Assembly: GCA_030267565.1 (NCBI GenBank)
Contig: BRXU01000009.1
Location: 2,316,001 to 2,380,000 of the forward strand
DNA length: 64,000 nt
Reading direction: 5' to 3'
DNA from: Pleodorina starrii
Lineage: Eukaryota > Chlorophyta > Chlorophyceae > Chlamydomonadales > Volvocaceae
Under the pieces are notes generated by a model. The model had not been told where the DNA came from, made no database searches, and saw only the letters and a program-made list of their open reading frames with translations. Made by a program: the position numbers and the translations under genes. The number at the start of each line of letters is the position of its first letter. The stretch's first letter is position 1. Below, piece after piece: positions 1 to 14,294 of the stretch.

Positions 1-187
1 AAACCCGAAGACCCGAACAGCTCCCGTCCTTTGAACTGGCCTTCGCCTCACCTCACCGGCCCGCGTCCCTGGGCCAGCCTGGTACGCCCTTACCCGGCCC
101 CTTTTTCCCCATTGCTCTGTACCTCACTGCTTTACCTCTTCCCCACCCCCACCCCACACACATCCCACCCCGCTTGCTGCTCCTCAG

Positions 188-1252
188 CTGCGTGTCGGGC
201 TGCAGCTGCGAGTCGGTGGAGGTGGACGCGCTCATCCCCGACCGGGTGTCCCAGGTGTACCTGGCGGGGCTGAACGCGTCGCAGGCACGGGAGTGCGTCA
301 TCGAAGTCAGGGTGGGTTGGGGGGCGCGATCCGGGCGAGCGATGGGGAGCGGAGCACTAGCTTTACCGAGCATACGGCATCTAGAGATGGTGATTGTGAA
401 AGGGGGGGTAAGGGAGGGCAGCGGAGGGCCGGTGGGGTGGCGAGCGCGACGGGTACCGGTAGGTGGGTGAGAAAGACGCACCCGGGTAGGCGGGTGGGTG
501 GGTGGGTAGGTCTCGGTGGTAAGTGAGAGGTGCAGCGGCCAGACGGGAATGGAGGGTGGTTGGAGAGCGGTGGAGGTTGGCGCAGGCTCACCACTTCACG
601 CTCGTCCCCATGCCTCTGCTATACCGGTACTACGGAACAACTGCCGCTTGCCGCGTCTCCCTCCCTCCCTCCCTCCCTCCCTGATCTCAACCTGTCCTGC
701 CACAGGTCCTGGACCGCACCCGCAGCGGCGAGCACAAGTTCAAGGTGAGGGACAGGGGGAGGGGGGTGTGGGAGGGGACGGCACGGGATGGGGCCCCGCG
801 GCGACCTCCCCAGCAACAAATATGTAGATCGGAAGGGCAAACAGAGCAGCCCGTCGCACTGAGCGCTTCACGCCGCCCTTTCCCACCGCGCGTTCTCTCT
901 CTCTTGATTTTTCTGCCTCTTCCCTGACCTCTCTGTCCTTCTCTCTTTTACGGTGCCCCCGGCGCACTGTGTGGGTCTCCACTGTGTGGGTATCCATGGT
1001 CTCAGGACCCTGTCACGTCGCTCCGCTCCATGTCTCATGCCCGGCCCGCCCCTGCACCGTTTAACCCCCCTCCCCCCGCCCCGCTATCCGGATCCGGACC
1101 TGGATACCCGCGTTCAGGTGTCGGGTGTGGTGGTGGCGGAGACGGCTGGCGCGCAGGAGGGCGTCGCGGGGCTGGGCACGGACCACAACCAGCAGTTTGG
1201 ACTGCGGCAGCACCTGGACGAGGAGCAGGGCGTGCAGATGGTGCGCGCCTGA
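188..1252 (+). CDS. GDSL/SGNH hydrolase-family protein, C-terminal part (5' end outside window)
   Basis: Only the last three exons are inside the window: 188-311, 706-744 and 1118-1252, ending at TGA. The left edge lies in an intron whose acceptor is the CAG before position 188. The first exon enters in phase 2, so the split Ser codon matches the AG|C junction of the minus-strand paralogue. The peptide carries the Cys-rich motif SCVSGCSCE, then VDA, VSQVYLA, ECVIEV, SGEHKFK and VSGVVVAE, and ends QFGLRQH...VRA. The same order of motifs closes the paralogue at 3376-9677. That gene has a clear SGNH catalytic core, so this is inferred to be the C-terminal accessory domain of a second such enzyme. 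An intron at 312-705 has no counterpart in the paralogue. The catalytic part is not in the window, so activity cannot be judged. Confidence 0.8.
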
Positions 1253-3375
1253 CTGACGGACGGACTGACTGCGTAGCCCCCCCCCGTTGGCGCGATGGCT
1301 GCGTGCATGCCTTGTACCGTTTTCCATATACAGCTCTCACCCCCACCCCCGCCACCGCCCGGCTTCCGCCCTGCTGCCAGGTGACCTTCACATCGGGCCA
1401 AGTCCGCACAACAGGGGCCGCGCCCTGACGGCCGAATCGCACCAATGCCGCATCCAAGGCCACATATGGCGCCCTAATACACTGGGGCCCCTCTACAAAC
1501 ACACGGGTCGACCTGGTTACCGTAGACCGCTTGCAGCTAACAGGGGTGTTGGTGCGTTGCGCCAAGGGGGGTTCGTGCGCTGAGGCCGTGCCCTTGCCAG
1601 GGAGAAGGCGCTCCCCAGTCCCCCTCCCTTCCCGAGACTGGTCCCCTAGGGGGGGGGAAGAGATGCGGCGCTGGACTCCTGGGTGAGGACTGAGGAGGGA
1701 GATCACCTCTCCCGCACGCCGATCGATCGAACGGAGGAGAAGTACCGGGGAAGTGAAAAGACGAAGCGCAGCGCAGCGAGGCGAGCGCGGCAGGTGCACA
1801 GGTGGGCCGGGGTCGGCAGGGTCACGGGGAACGAAGTGCGAGCTGCCATGCCGGTACGTGATGCGTTTTGGGAGAGTGATCGCAGCGCGCTAGGGCCGGC
1901 TGGGGCTGTGACGGTTGGGTCGCACTCAGGGTGCATGCTTGCGCGCAAGCGCACACTGGCGTGTCAAAATGTGAGTTCGGAGATGTTACACATTGTATGC
2001 ATTGTTGTGGTTACCGTATAAACGAATAGTGGTTACCGTATAAACGAAACGAGACGATGTCTGGCTCGCGCGGGTGTGCTTTGTGCCCCCTGGCCTGCGC
2101 AGTGTGGTGGGTGCGTATGTGGGGAGTGAGCATGATCGGGGCCTGTGGGCGTCGTTTTCGGACTCGGACTAGCGTAAAATGTCAGATGGGGGCATCCAGC
2201 ATATATCACCTCCTGGCTGAGAGCGAGGCGGCAGCAGCAAAAGCCCTCCACCACAGGCCTCCGAATGAACTCGTACCAACGTACGGCATGTCGTACGATT
2301 ATGACCCGAACTGCGTATCCCTGACGCCGGCTTATTCGAGCAGGGGAACAGGACGGCCGCTGAAGTGAGAATTAGCGGGACAGGCCCCGGGTCTACGCTA
2401 TGTGCCTTCCTTGCAGTTGCGAACCCACACCACACCACTACCAATGTACCAAACCACCGTTGCATGCTGCTGTTTCTTGCTGATTATGCCCTTCAATCTG
2501 CGATGCGGGCTCAACAATCACTCACACACGGAAAAAACACACCCTCCTTTAATTGCTGGCACGAAACCACACGACGCGTCCTTGCTGGCTCTCTCGGCGG
2601 TAACTGCACACTCTGCTTCGGCCTCCACAGCCTTATAGAAATTAGATATACATGCCCACCAAGCTTCGCTCAACACGCCTTTCTGTCGCGCTCCTGTGCT
2701 GTAATGGCACCCGGGCCGCGCGCACCCGGGCCAGTCCACCACCACCTTGCTCGTTCGTTCGTGCAGTTAGCCGTCAGGTGCGGCGGCGACGCCTGCCCGC
2801 ACGAGGGGGCGTGCCCCACCCTCCCAAGCATCCCGCCGATCGGGCAGACACCTGGCCGGCCGGCCGGCCCAGAGCTCATCCACAGGGCGCAGGGCACCCC
2901 CAAGCCCCTATATACCCCTCCAGCCCTCTCCCCCCGGGACGCCTGTGCTTCGCCTAACGGCGGGTTCGATTGTTCGTAGTCCCGCCCCCGGGGCCCCGCC
3001 CGTGACCCGTCCGCCGCCGCCAGTTGCTGTCTGAACCCCGTGTGTCGCTGTGTGTCCGCCGCCGCGCGAGCTCCCACGCTATCGCCCTTGGGTGCTGCCC
3101 CAACATATGCTTGTTTCGAGTAATGGCCGAAGTGGGGACGAAAGACGAGACCCGACGAAGGCAGAGATGCCCGACGATGAGGGCCTTCCGGGCACCAGCT
3201 GGGGGGGGGGGACGCAGTGCCGAGGTCGCGCCCAATCGCCCAGCTGGCCACCGAGGGCACAAGCGCCTCCAGAATTCCCTCCCTCCCCTTTCCTTCCCAA
3301 GATGATGCGCAGAAACGAAGCCACCCACCGCTTCCGCTTCCCGGCCCGCCGAGGCCCCGGCTCCATCGCCGGCGC
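1253..3375. other. Tail-to-tail intergenic region / two 3' UTRs
   Basis: This gap separates the stop codons of two convergent SGNH paralogues. It should hold both 3' UTRs. On the plus strand a TGTAA occurs near 2698; on the minus strand the nearest one noticed reads near 1986. Both would give unusually long UTRs, so neither end is certain. A two-copy direct repeat lies at 2007-2048. Reading frames here have no recognisable domain and no convincing exon structure. Confidence 0.5.
2007..2048. repeat. Two-copy direct repeat, 22-base period
   Basis: The 20-base unit GTGGTTACCGTATAAACGAA occurs at 2007-2026 and again, exactly, at 2029-2048, separated by TA. It lies between the two convergent SGNH genes. 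No function is evident. Confidence 0.9.
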
Positions 3376-6300
3376 TCAGTCCGCCTGGCCGAAGCCGCCG
3401 GTGCGTCCCTGCTTGGTCCACACCACCTGCGTCGCGTCTCCGTTGTGCTGCCGCAGCCCAAACGGCTGGTTGTCGCCGCCCAGCCGCTCCATAGCGTCAC
3501 CGGCGCCCACCTTCTCAGCCACCACCAGCCCCGAGACCTGCCGCACCGCGGGGCGTTGAACACGGGAACGTTATAATGGCCCGCGAGACAGGACGCAGTA
3601 CAATAAAATGGCCCTCGCGTCGCGCCGCGTCGAGTCGGGTCGCATCGCGCGGGAGGGGTGGCGAGCGGCGCTGCACTGTAGCTGCTCGACCCACCTTGAA
3701 CTTATGTTCCCCGCTGGAGCTCATGGGCGAGACCTTGACCTCCAGGACGCACTCCCTGGACTGAGACACGATGACACGCGCCAGGTACACCTGCGACACC
3801 TTCTCCTCGATGTGCGCGTCCACCTGCACCTCCGGACACACGCAGCCCGACACGCAGCTGTGCAGCAGCAAGCGGGGTGGGGTGGGATGTGAGTGGGGGG
3901 CGGGGGAGGGAGAGAGAAGAGGACAGCGAAGGAGAGGCGGGACAGGCCAGGGGGAGGGGGGCGCAAGTAAATGGCCTGGTCTCGTTCTCGCTTTCCTCTC
4001 TCACACAAAAATACAGCACACAAACAGATGAACCGCAGCGGAGTTGAGGTGGCGAGGCAACTTTGGCAAACGGCCTTCCCTCGAGAGGGGGACGGAAGGG
4101 CCGGAGCGGTTGCGGTCACGGAGAGGGGCAAGGGCCAAGCCGCCCGTTGCGAGAGATGGCGAGCGCCTGGAATGGTGAGAAGCTGGTCCCACGGAGAGGC
4201 TCTCTGCGTGAAGCAAGAGACAGCACATTCCCCGCCGCCCGCCAGGCCGCCTTGCCCCTCCGATACGGTACCCGCCCCCCGTCTCGGCGTCGTGGGCCAC
4301 CCCGGCCACCCCCCCATCGCCCATCGCCCCTGCAGCCACCCCATCGCCCCTGCAGCCCCCCCATCGCCCCTGCAGCCCCGCCCTCTCACCTAATGGTGGC
4401 CACTCCCATGTGTTCGTAGGACCTCAGGTGGTGCAGGTACACCCGCACCCTCTCCTCCGGCGGACTGCCCAGCGCGGATCGGTCCGTGTCCACCCTCAGC
4501 TGCAGTCGGGAGCCGGGAGTGGTGGCCACGTAGCCGGGCTTGGGCTTCACCGCACTGCCCTCGTTCACGTACTCGAAGCCCTCAGACAGCACAACCAGCT
4601 GCCTGAAGGGGGGCGGGGGGTGGGGGGGCGGGGGGAAGAGGGTGAGGAGGAGAGGGCGGGGCGGCAGCACCAGCACCCACCCGCACCAGCATCAGCACGA
4701 ACGCCCGCACCCGCACCAGCACCCGCACCCATCAGCACCCGCACGAGCTGCTGCTGCTGCAGATGGACCAACGGGCAGCGGCCGCACCCCCCCCCCACAC
4801 ACACGCACCTAAAGGCGTCTCCCACCAGGCACATGGGACTGCTGGGTGCCATGTTGCCTGCGTGGCATGGCGAGGCGAGGCGTGGCGTGGCGGAACAGCA
4901 TTGACCGCTCGCACGTAAGAACGGTCCCGTCCGAGTGAGCGCGGGACTGGACTACTAGAGGAAGGACCAAGATGATGAGGATATGCAGAAACAGAAACAG
5001 AGATAGCCAGGAATACGAAGCAAGCAGAAGGCACCCGAGCGCTGCGGACACGGAGGCGCGCGCGGGACGAGACGGAACCCGAAGAGGGCACTGGGGAGCT
5101 GTTCAGGTGTTCGGGTTGAGGGGTCAAGGAACGGGGGAGGGGGAGGTCCCCCAGGCGGCACAGCCGCTTTCCTTCATTGGCCTGATGATGGGCCCAAAAG
5201 GGGCAGAGCGGGTTTTCGCCGGTGCACTGTGGTGTGGGGTGGTGTGATGTGTGCACCCAAAACCGCGCCGCCGCATGCCAGGAGCGCCCACCCGCAAACG
5301 CCGCAGCCGTCTCTGTCCCTTCGCTGCGGTATCTTCGTTCTCTCCTCACCCTCACACCCCCTCCGCTCCCCCTCCCCCCGCACACACCCGGGTACATGGG
5401 CTCCGGCAAGGCCTCGTTCGCCGCCTCCGCGTCCGCGACACTGTACGGCTCCATCAGCAGCCCCAGCGCCACCTTTTGGATCAGATGTACGGCAAGATCT
5501 GCCATGATCTTGTGGCCGTGATCCCCCGGGTGGTGGTCTGACTCCAGGGTGGGGGAGCGCATCGCGGATTGACAAAAGGGGCGGGGAGGGAGGGCGAATA
5601 GGCAAGGGGAGGGCTGCTTGTCACGCGCGAACGGCCGAGAGAGGAGAAGAGGGCACACGGCCGGCGGAGGTCGAGGTCGAGGGTGACGCCTCCCGAAATC
5701 CGAAAACCCGGCCCCCCAGCCCGCCTCCCGCCCGGCAGCCATCCTCCCAATCCTCCCCGCGCCTGCCCCGGTCCAGTCCTCCCCTCCTTCCTTCCTCCCG
5801 CGCTCCCTCCGCCCTCCCTCCCTGCAAGCCCGGCCCCAGCCTCCGTTCGCCCGGGTCGCCTCGGTTCTCCTGTTTTCCCCCAGCGTCTTTGTCTTTCCTT
5901 CTCGCCCAGTCTCCACTCACGCCAGCCAGGTCCTAGCCAGTACGACCAAATTGGATCCGAATCCAAGCCCCCATCCGAATCCAAGCCCAGACCATGAAAA
6001 GCATTGAAACCACGCGGTGACCCACCCACGAACGCATCCTCCCACAGGAAGCCCTGCTGGGCCTTGTGCATGGCCAGGCGGTACATTGCCGTACGTAGCG
6101 ACAAGTGCTGCACGTCGTAGTACTGCGAGATCGCCGCTGGACGAGCAAGTCAGGCGGACGGGCGGGCGGGCAGGCGCGGCAGGCAAGGCGGGGCAGTTCG
6201 GGGTCTGATGTGGGAAACCCGACCCAAAGCAAACAGCACGCAGCACACAGCAGCAAACAGCGCTGAGAGAGGAGCAGGAGGTGGGCTGCGCGAAAACCTT

Positions 6301-9300
6301 CTGGGCATATCCTTCTGGGTCCGTCAACTGTAAAGCGGTCCATCCTCTCCAGCACCTTTCTTTCTGCGTCACTTCACTCGAACGCGTGAACACAACACAA
6401 CAGAACACAACAGGCTTTGCGGAACAAAAGTGTGGAACCGGGACAGGGAACTGTGGAACTGCACAGCTCCCGTCCACAAGACGAAGCGGGGCACGGCTTT
6501 TCCCACATGCGCTTTGCGCACTCTTCCTCCTTCCCCTCCTCCTCCTTACACTGCGCGTCCTCGGTGGTCTCATAGAAGCGCCTGCGGGTAGAGAGAGGGA
6601 GGGGTCAGGGAGTGATATACTCCTCCATATTATTATACACTGAACGAATGAATGGATGAATGAATGAGGGGAGGGGCAGGGAGGGCTCGTGGTGGGGCAG
6701 CCGCACGGCGCCCCACTGAGGAGAAGCGCACACGTCAAGGGGCAGACGTCAAGGGGCACAGGGGCGCCAGGAGGGAGCCCACAGCCCGAGTAACCCAACA
6801 TCACAATGCCCCAGCCCTCGGCCTCCGTCCCAAACCCCTGCCGGTCCCTGCCGTCGCCGCCGCTCACGTGAACGTGTCGTTGTTGGGATTCTTGGGGCTT
6901 CCCTTCGGATAGCTGGCCATGCCGAACGTGGGCACGTGCATGAACACAACCGCCGGACGGTTGGGCAGGTCCAACACTCGCCGTACCAACCGCTCCATGT
7001 CGATCACGATGCGGTTGTTGAACAGCATGGGGTCCTGGCCGTCGCTTTGGGGCACCGAAAGAGGGCGGCAGGCAGGGGAGCGACGTGTATAGCGGGCGGG
7101 GAGATGGGCCCGCCGGGCAGGCGTCTATTTAAAGGGGCGACGTAGCAGTGGCAACAGAACGTCTGAAGGGAAAGCGGGAAGCGAAGGAGGGGGAAATCGA
7201 GGTGTCGGGCAGACCAGGGCAGAGCGACAGGGCGTTTGGGGGGGGGGGAAACGTTATAAGGGCCATTCTCCCTTCCACCTCCCTTAGCCCCTCCCTGCCT
7301 CCCTCCTCCCTCAGTTTCGGTGTTTCCCTTCCGACCTCCCCCACTGCCTCCCCATCTCCCTCCCTGCCTCCCTCCCCCCATTGCCTCCCTCCCCTCCCCT
7401 CCCTCACTTGAGTGTGTACTCCATGAACACCAGGTCCACATCCGGGTCCACGGACAGCTCCAAGCACATGATCATGTAGGGAGTGGGCACTCCGGGGGTG
7501 CAGCCGTTGCGGGCGGTGATGTTGGCGCGGGGGAACGCAGACAGCTGGAGGAGGGGAGGAGGGGCGGCGGGGCAGGAAAGGCGGACGGGAAAGGGGGGCA
7601 GGAGGGCGCGCTTCGGGAAAGGTGGCTGGGAAGCAAACAACAAGAATACATGTGGCCGGCGGGCGATGTGTTGCGGGACTGGGGGCCAACACGACCCACG
7701 GGTCGGCCGCTGCCGCCGAGCAGCTGCCGCCGCCATCGCTGCAAACTGTCACCCCTGGCTCCATGTGCAGGAGAGTGGCCACACAGCCGCCTCCGCGCCA
7801 AGGCCTCCCGTTGGGCCCCCCCGGCTCCAATCGGAGCCTCGCACTGACAAACGGTCGCCGCTGTCAAATGGAGACGCGGCGCCTCCGCCTTGCTCGTCTC
7901 TCCCCTCAGCCCCTTCACTCCACTCCCTTGCCACGGCTTTTAACGAATCGGCGAACTCGCCGCAAACCGGCACAGCGGGGGGCACAGCAGAGCAGCTGGC
8001 ACTCCCGACACGAGCTCCGTGTTGTGGCCTGCACGCGTACTTGGCTGTCCTGGCGGTGGTGCAGTGCGCCCACAGACGCCACCCGGACAGCGCCGGAGGC
8101 AGTGCCGGGATCGCGCCACCGCCCCTGCCCCCCCCCACCCCCTTCTGACAGTGTGGGCAGTGTCGGCGGCCCGAACCTCACCACAGCGCACACCGCGGGG
8201 CGTCCAAATACGCCCGACCCGCAAGCAACCCCGCATCCCGCCCAACGACCCCACAGCAACCGAACTAACGACCTCGCAACCGCAACCCCGCCCCCCACAC
8301 GTACCATCCACCTGGACATGACGCTGAACCAGTCGGTGACGCCCCGCTCGGATGTACCCTGGCCCCAGCTTATACTGCGCGGGGCAAATCACGTCGCCCG
8401 TCACCGGGTTGAAGCCCTTTAGGTCGCCGTGCTGCTGTTGCTGACGGGATCCGATGCTTATGAGTTACGAGTAATCGCCGCGGGGGCTGGCTGTGGGCTG
8501 CTGACGAAAGCGGCAGCCGCGCCAAGCCACGTGCGGCAACGCCCCATGAAAAAGAGTCGTTCGTACTTCGCCAGACTAATCCAGGCCAGTCCGCCGGACC
8601 CTGATCCCGCAGCGCATCTCATAAGTCATAACTGGGCGACGTCCTTTCCCCACGCTTCCCTCGTGGTCGCCCCCGTGTCCCTGGCGGCCCTGACGGCTGC
8701 CCCGCCGCTCTCAAGCCAGCTCCGGCCGCAGAGCCGTCCCGCCGCCCCTCCTGTGCCCCACCGCCCCGCCCTCGGCCCGTCCTCACCTGCCCCCAATGAC
8801 CGCTATCTTAAAGTCCTTTCGGGCATGCGGGTTGAGCATGTCCCGTACTAACCGCCGTAACCGCACGCTGGAACCGACGTACACGGTCCCGCGATTGATC
8901 TGCGGGGGGAGTGGCGGGGCGGGCGGCGCGGAGGGGTTGGTTGACGGGTGTGCAACACCCGGGGTGCCACCTATCAAGACGGGGCGCCGGAGGGGCTAGG
9001 CGACACAGCGTTTCCGTGGGATGCGCTCATTAGCAATGAGGGACCCCAGGCGGAGTGTTGTGATTAGGTGTAAAGGGCCTCACGGCCCAGCACCGCGGGC
9101 CTGGCGCCTGCAGCCCTACCCATCCCCTTTCGGAAGGTGCTGCACCGCACGCGGTGTGTCTTCTGGACAGTGCGCTGGGCATGGCAGCAGCTGGAGGTGC
9201 GCCGCGGTGAGGCCTCTAGGCAAGCCACCAGTCCAGGGACGGCGACAGCCGTCCAAAAGTGAGCCGAGCTTGCTGGTGTGGGGTTGCTTGGCGGCCCCGG

Positions 9301-9677
9301 GGCACCCGAAACGCCTGGTCGATGACATGCCCTTCCCCTCCGCCACAGTTGCTGCCGCAGCGCGAAGGGCACGTTCCCGGGTGGCACCTTGCTGCGACGT
9401 CGTCGGGAGGGACTCCGCGCCGCATGCTGTGCGGTCGGGCACATCGTCTTTGGCGCATCCCCGCGGGCCCTCATCGGTTCTGCGTACCATACCTGCGGTC
9501 GAGGCAGGGTGAACCGGTAGGTCCCCAGCACGTTCGCAAGCAGAACGCTGAATGGCTGTTTATCTATCTCCAATTTGCTCCAAGTGTGGCCCCAGTCCCA
9601 ATCCAGCTCGGGCCGATTTCGGGTGCGCTCCATGAAGTTCTGACCGCCCCAGTTTTCTGATAACGACCATACGCGAG
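3376..9677 (-). CDS. GDSL/SGNH hydrolase-family protein with C-terminal Cys-motif domain (5' end unresolved)
   Basis: Exons in transcript order: 9677-9493, 8899-8787, 8374-8305, 7544-7408, 7044-6868, 6581-6550, 6136-6026, 5537-5388, 4857-4809, 4602-4390, 3857-3695, 3537-3376 (TGA). All junctions keep frame, giving about 520 residues. Catalytic blocks are only complete after splicing. IAVIGGSISWGQG is block I with the nucleophile Ser. MEYTLNDG holds the Asn-Asp of block III. FVDHHPGDHGHKIMADL contains the D..H pair of block V. These are hallmarks of SGNH/GDSL esterases. A second region follows, with CLVGDAF, PGYVATTPGSRL, YEHMG, SCVSGCVC and SGEHKFK, shared with the paralogue at 188-1252. The likely role is hydrolysis of an ester on a glycan or lipid; the substrate is unknown. 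Exon 9677-9493 begins in phase 1, so at least one upstream coding exon is missing from this model. Confidence 0.85.
4322..4386. repeat. Short minisatellite in an SGNH-gene intron
   Basis: About three copies of a 19-21 base unit containing CATCGCCCCTGCAGCC occur in tandem. They lie just downstream, in transcript sense, of the donor at 4389, inside the intron between exons 4602-4390 and 3857-3695. It is probably slippage-prone filler. A second CACCCGCACCAG-like tract lies in the next intron upstream, near 4677-4745. Confidence 0.75.
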
Positions 9678-11123
9678 CTGTAAACACGCAAAATGAGAGC
9701 ACGAAGCCCCATTTAGGCCAGTAACGGCCGGGGCCCATTTTATTTGACTCCCGTCCCGATTTGAACGCTAGCCCTACTTCCCTTGCCTTGAAGTACAAAT
9801 TTTCAATAAACCATGGGAGCTGCAGTACGCGTATTCTCCTATGGGTCGCAACAGCCGATCGCATCGTAAAAACCGTGGAACCGACCTCGTACGGAATCAT
9901 CCCAGAGCCCCAGACGGACATGCTCACACGCCCGACAGCCTGGAACCTATATACCGCTCCTTTCGATCGGGATCGTTCTGCGTTGGTTAAGGCCAGAAGG
10001 CCGTCGGTTGCTTTCGAAGCAATTTGTACGGCCACGGCCATCCGTTCGTTGGCGTCCCCGATGAGCACGATGGAATGCTGGGCGCGATGCCGCGATGCAC
10101 TCGGCTCGACAAGATGCCAGTGTAAGATTCCTCGACAACAGAGCTAATAAGACATCGTGCAAAGTCGGTTACCCTCAAAGAGCTGATCTCGGAGCAGGCA
10201 GCCCGTCATAGCCCGTCCACATCCCGTGCTCCCCCGCTGGCGAGGCTGGCTGACTCATGCCAAACCTTCGCCCAAGCCGGCGTGGGTAACATGGAGACGA
10301 ATGCAGTCGCGACGCGCCTTGCTTCGCTTGCCAAGCTTGTCGGGGGGTTTTCTGCACGTGAGCACATGGCTAGGTGCCCCGCCGGTCGTGCCCCAGCATC
10401 CATCTCGCTTATGGCTTCGGACCCCGTATGATCGACTACCCGGGCTACCAGCCAAAGCATAAGTGTGGACGCCCTCAACCGGTCTCAGCGAGACACAAAA
10501 TAATGCGGTGGCTTTCCCCAACACGATTCCTTAACCCTTGAGCGTGGAGGACGAAACACGCAATCCTGCCCCGTCGCATAGCCACGAACCCCTTGGGTAC
10601 TGAGTCATCGGGACTGGCACCGAGTGATGATGAAGCACGTTTCTTTCCCCTGCGACTTAGTGATTCGCCGAATGGAGGGGCAATCGTGTCTTCGTGTGTG
10701 TTCAACAAGCAGAGCGTGTATTCCATGGGATTGCGAAGCAGAACGTGACCATCCTATCGTAGTCGTTTGCTAGTGTAGTACGCGCGGCAGGGCCAAGTCA
10801 CAGGCCAGCGCAAAAATGCAGCTCTCAACGTGCATGCTCAGCTCAGTTCGCTGCCCCTCCCGACGTGCATCCGCAGTTCATATACCCTTATGAATAAGAA
10901 TGCCGCAATGGTATAAACGTTGCAATTGAAGTTGGCGGCTGGGAGAAAACTTTATAATGGGGCTGAGGGGTGAGGACTCGCTCGAAAAGTACGACGGCGG
11001 AGGCCGAGCAACAAGTTTGGCTCAGCTCACATTCAGCGAACAAGCCTTCCCTCTTAGTTTAGGTGCACTCGTTGAAAGAGGCCCACATCTGCACAACTCA
11101 GCTTGATAGACAGGGCTGCACAA
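9678..11123. other. Divergent intergenic region between the SGNH gene and plastid L15
   Basis: This stretch lies upstream of both flanking genes, so it must hold the missing 5' exon(s) and promoter of the minus-strand SGNH gene and the promoter of the plus-strand L15 gene. The minus-strand reading frame stays open from 10068 through the first modelled exon. However, a strong acceptor (TTTGCGTGTTTACAG just upstream of 9677) argues that part of that frame is intron. A GC-type donor or a start near 10068 is possible. I could not choose a first exon. The base composition is less GC-rich than the exons. Confidence 0.5.
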
Positions 11124-13453
<2,330 letters not shown>

Positions 13454-14294
13454 AGTGTGCGCGCACGCACAAGCCCCGGCTGGCATTGGTGGTGGGCGGT
13501 GAAGCCTATATCAAGCTTTTGAGGACTGGAGGATATGGTTGTGTTTCGGAGATGTGTTTGGGAGCACACGTAACCGAGCACGTCTCGTCATTTCTGTCTC
13601 CCCTACATGGGCGGATTTGGAGGCGGCCGCTCCGTGTGTCGAAGGTTAAGACGCGGGTGTGCAAAAAGATCGTTAAAGGATGGAGCGAGGAGCAGCCAGG
13701 GATTGGACGGCCTTCTTCAAGCTGTCAGCTCGTAGCGTTTGCATGGAGGACCCGTAGGCTGCTGTGTACGGGGTTTTGGGGGGCAATTTTGGGTCTTACG
13801 TCCTTCAGCCTCCGTGCTTGTGAGCCGGCCGGACGTGGACCAGGCCGTCTCCACTTGTCAACCGCACACCGCGGATGGGACGTGCCAAAGGTTACGGCGC
13901 AGGCGAACTCGCCATGGGCGGTGGGCCTACCGTCTCGGGACGTGGCGCCTCGACAAGCGGTTGTAACCTTCCTGTCCGGATACCGTAACCTCCCTGCCAA
14001 AGAGGCCAAAGCACTGTTGCACCCGTCCTGCATACACATGCCAAGCTGGCAACCCAAGCAGTGCGAAAGTTCAGGAGCCTGGTTCCGTGGTTCGTGCGGA
14101 GCATTTCGGCGGCCGTTGGACGAGCTGAACGCCAGAACGCGGGGTCGATCGGACGGTTGCTCGCCGATTTTAGCTTTTTTCTTCTTCGCAGAGGTCATTA
14201 CATACATACTTGCTACGTGCGTAGAACCAAGGCCATGTGAGACAGCGAAATAGCGCGCAACTGTTCCGACACGTCCCGTAGACCCTAACAAAAA
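13454..14294. other. L15 3' UTR and farnesyltransferase upstream region
   Basis: This should contain the L15 3' UTR, probably ending shortly after the TGTAA at 13962-13966, then the promoter and 5' UTR of the farnesyltransferase gene. No coding region is recognised in it. Confidence 0.6.
13962..13966 (+). terminator. TGTAA poly(A) signal for L15
   Basis: First TGTAA noted downstream of the L15 stop, about 510 bases after it. TGTAA is the usual polyadenylation signal in volvocalean nuclear genes. The exact cleavage site is not visible. Confidence 0.5.

Noticed and set aside
2958..2975. GGGTTCGATTG resembling a tRNA T-arm
   Set aside because: No A box, acceptor stem or closing stem could be paired around it.
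9064..10068. A single 334-codon minus-strand exon
   Set aside because: A strong donor at 9492 and a strong acceptor at 9678 cut it. The part below 9493 lacks family motifs and the next motif exon is at 8899.
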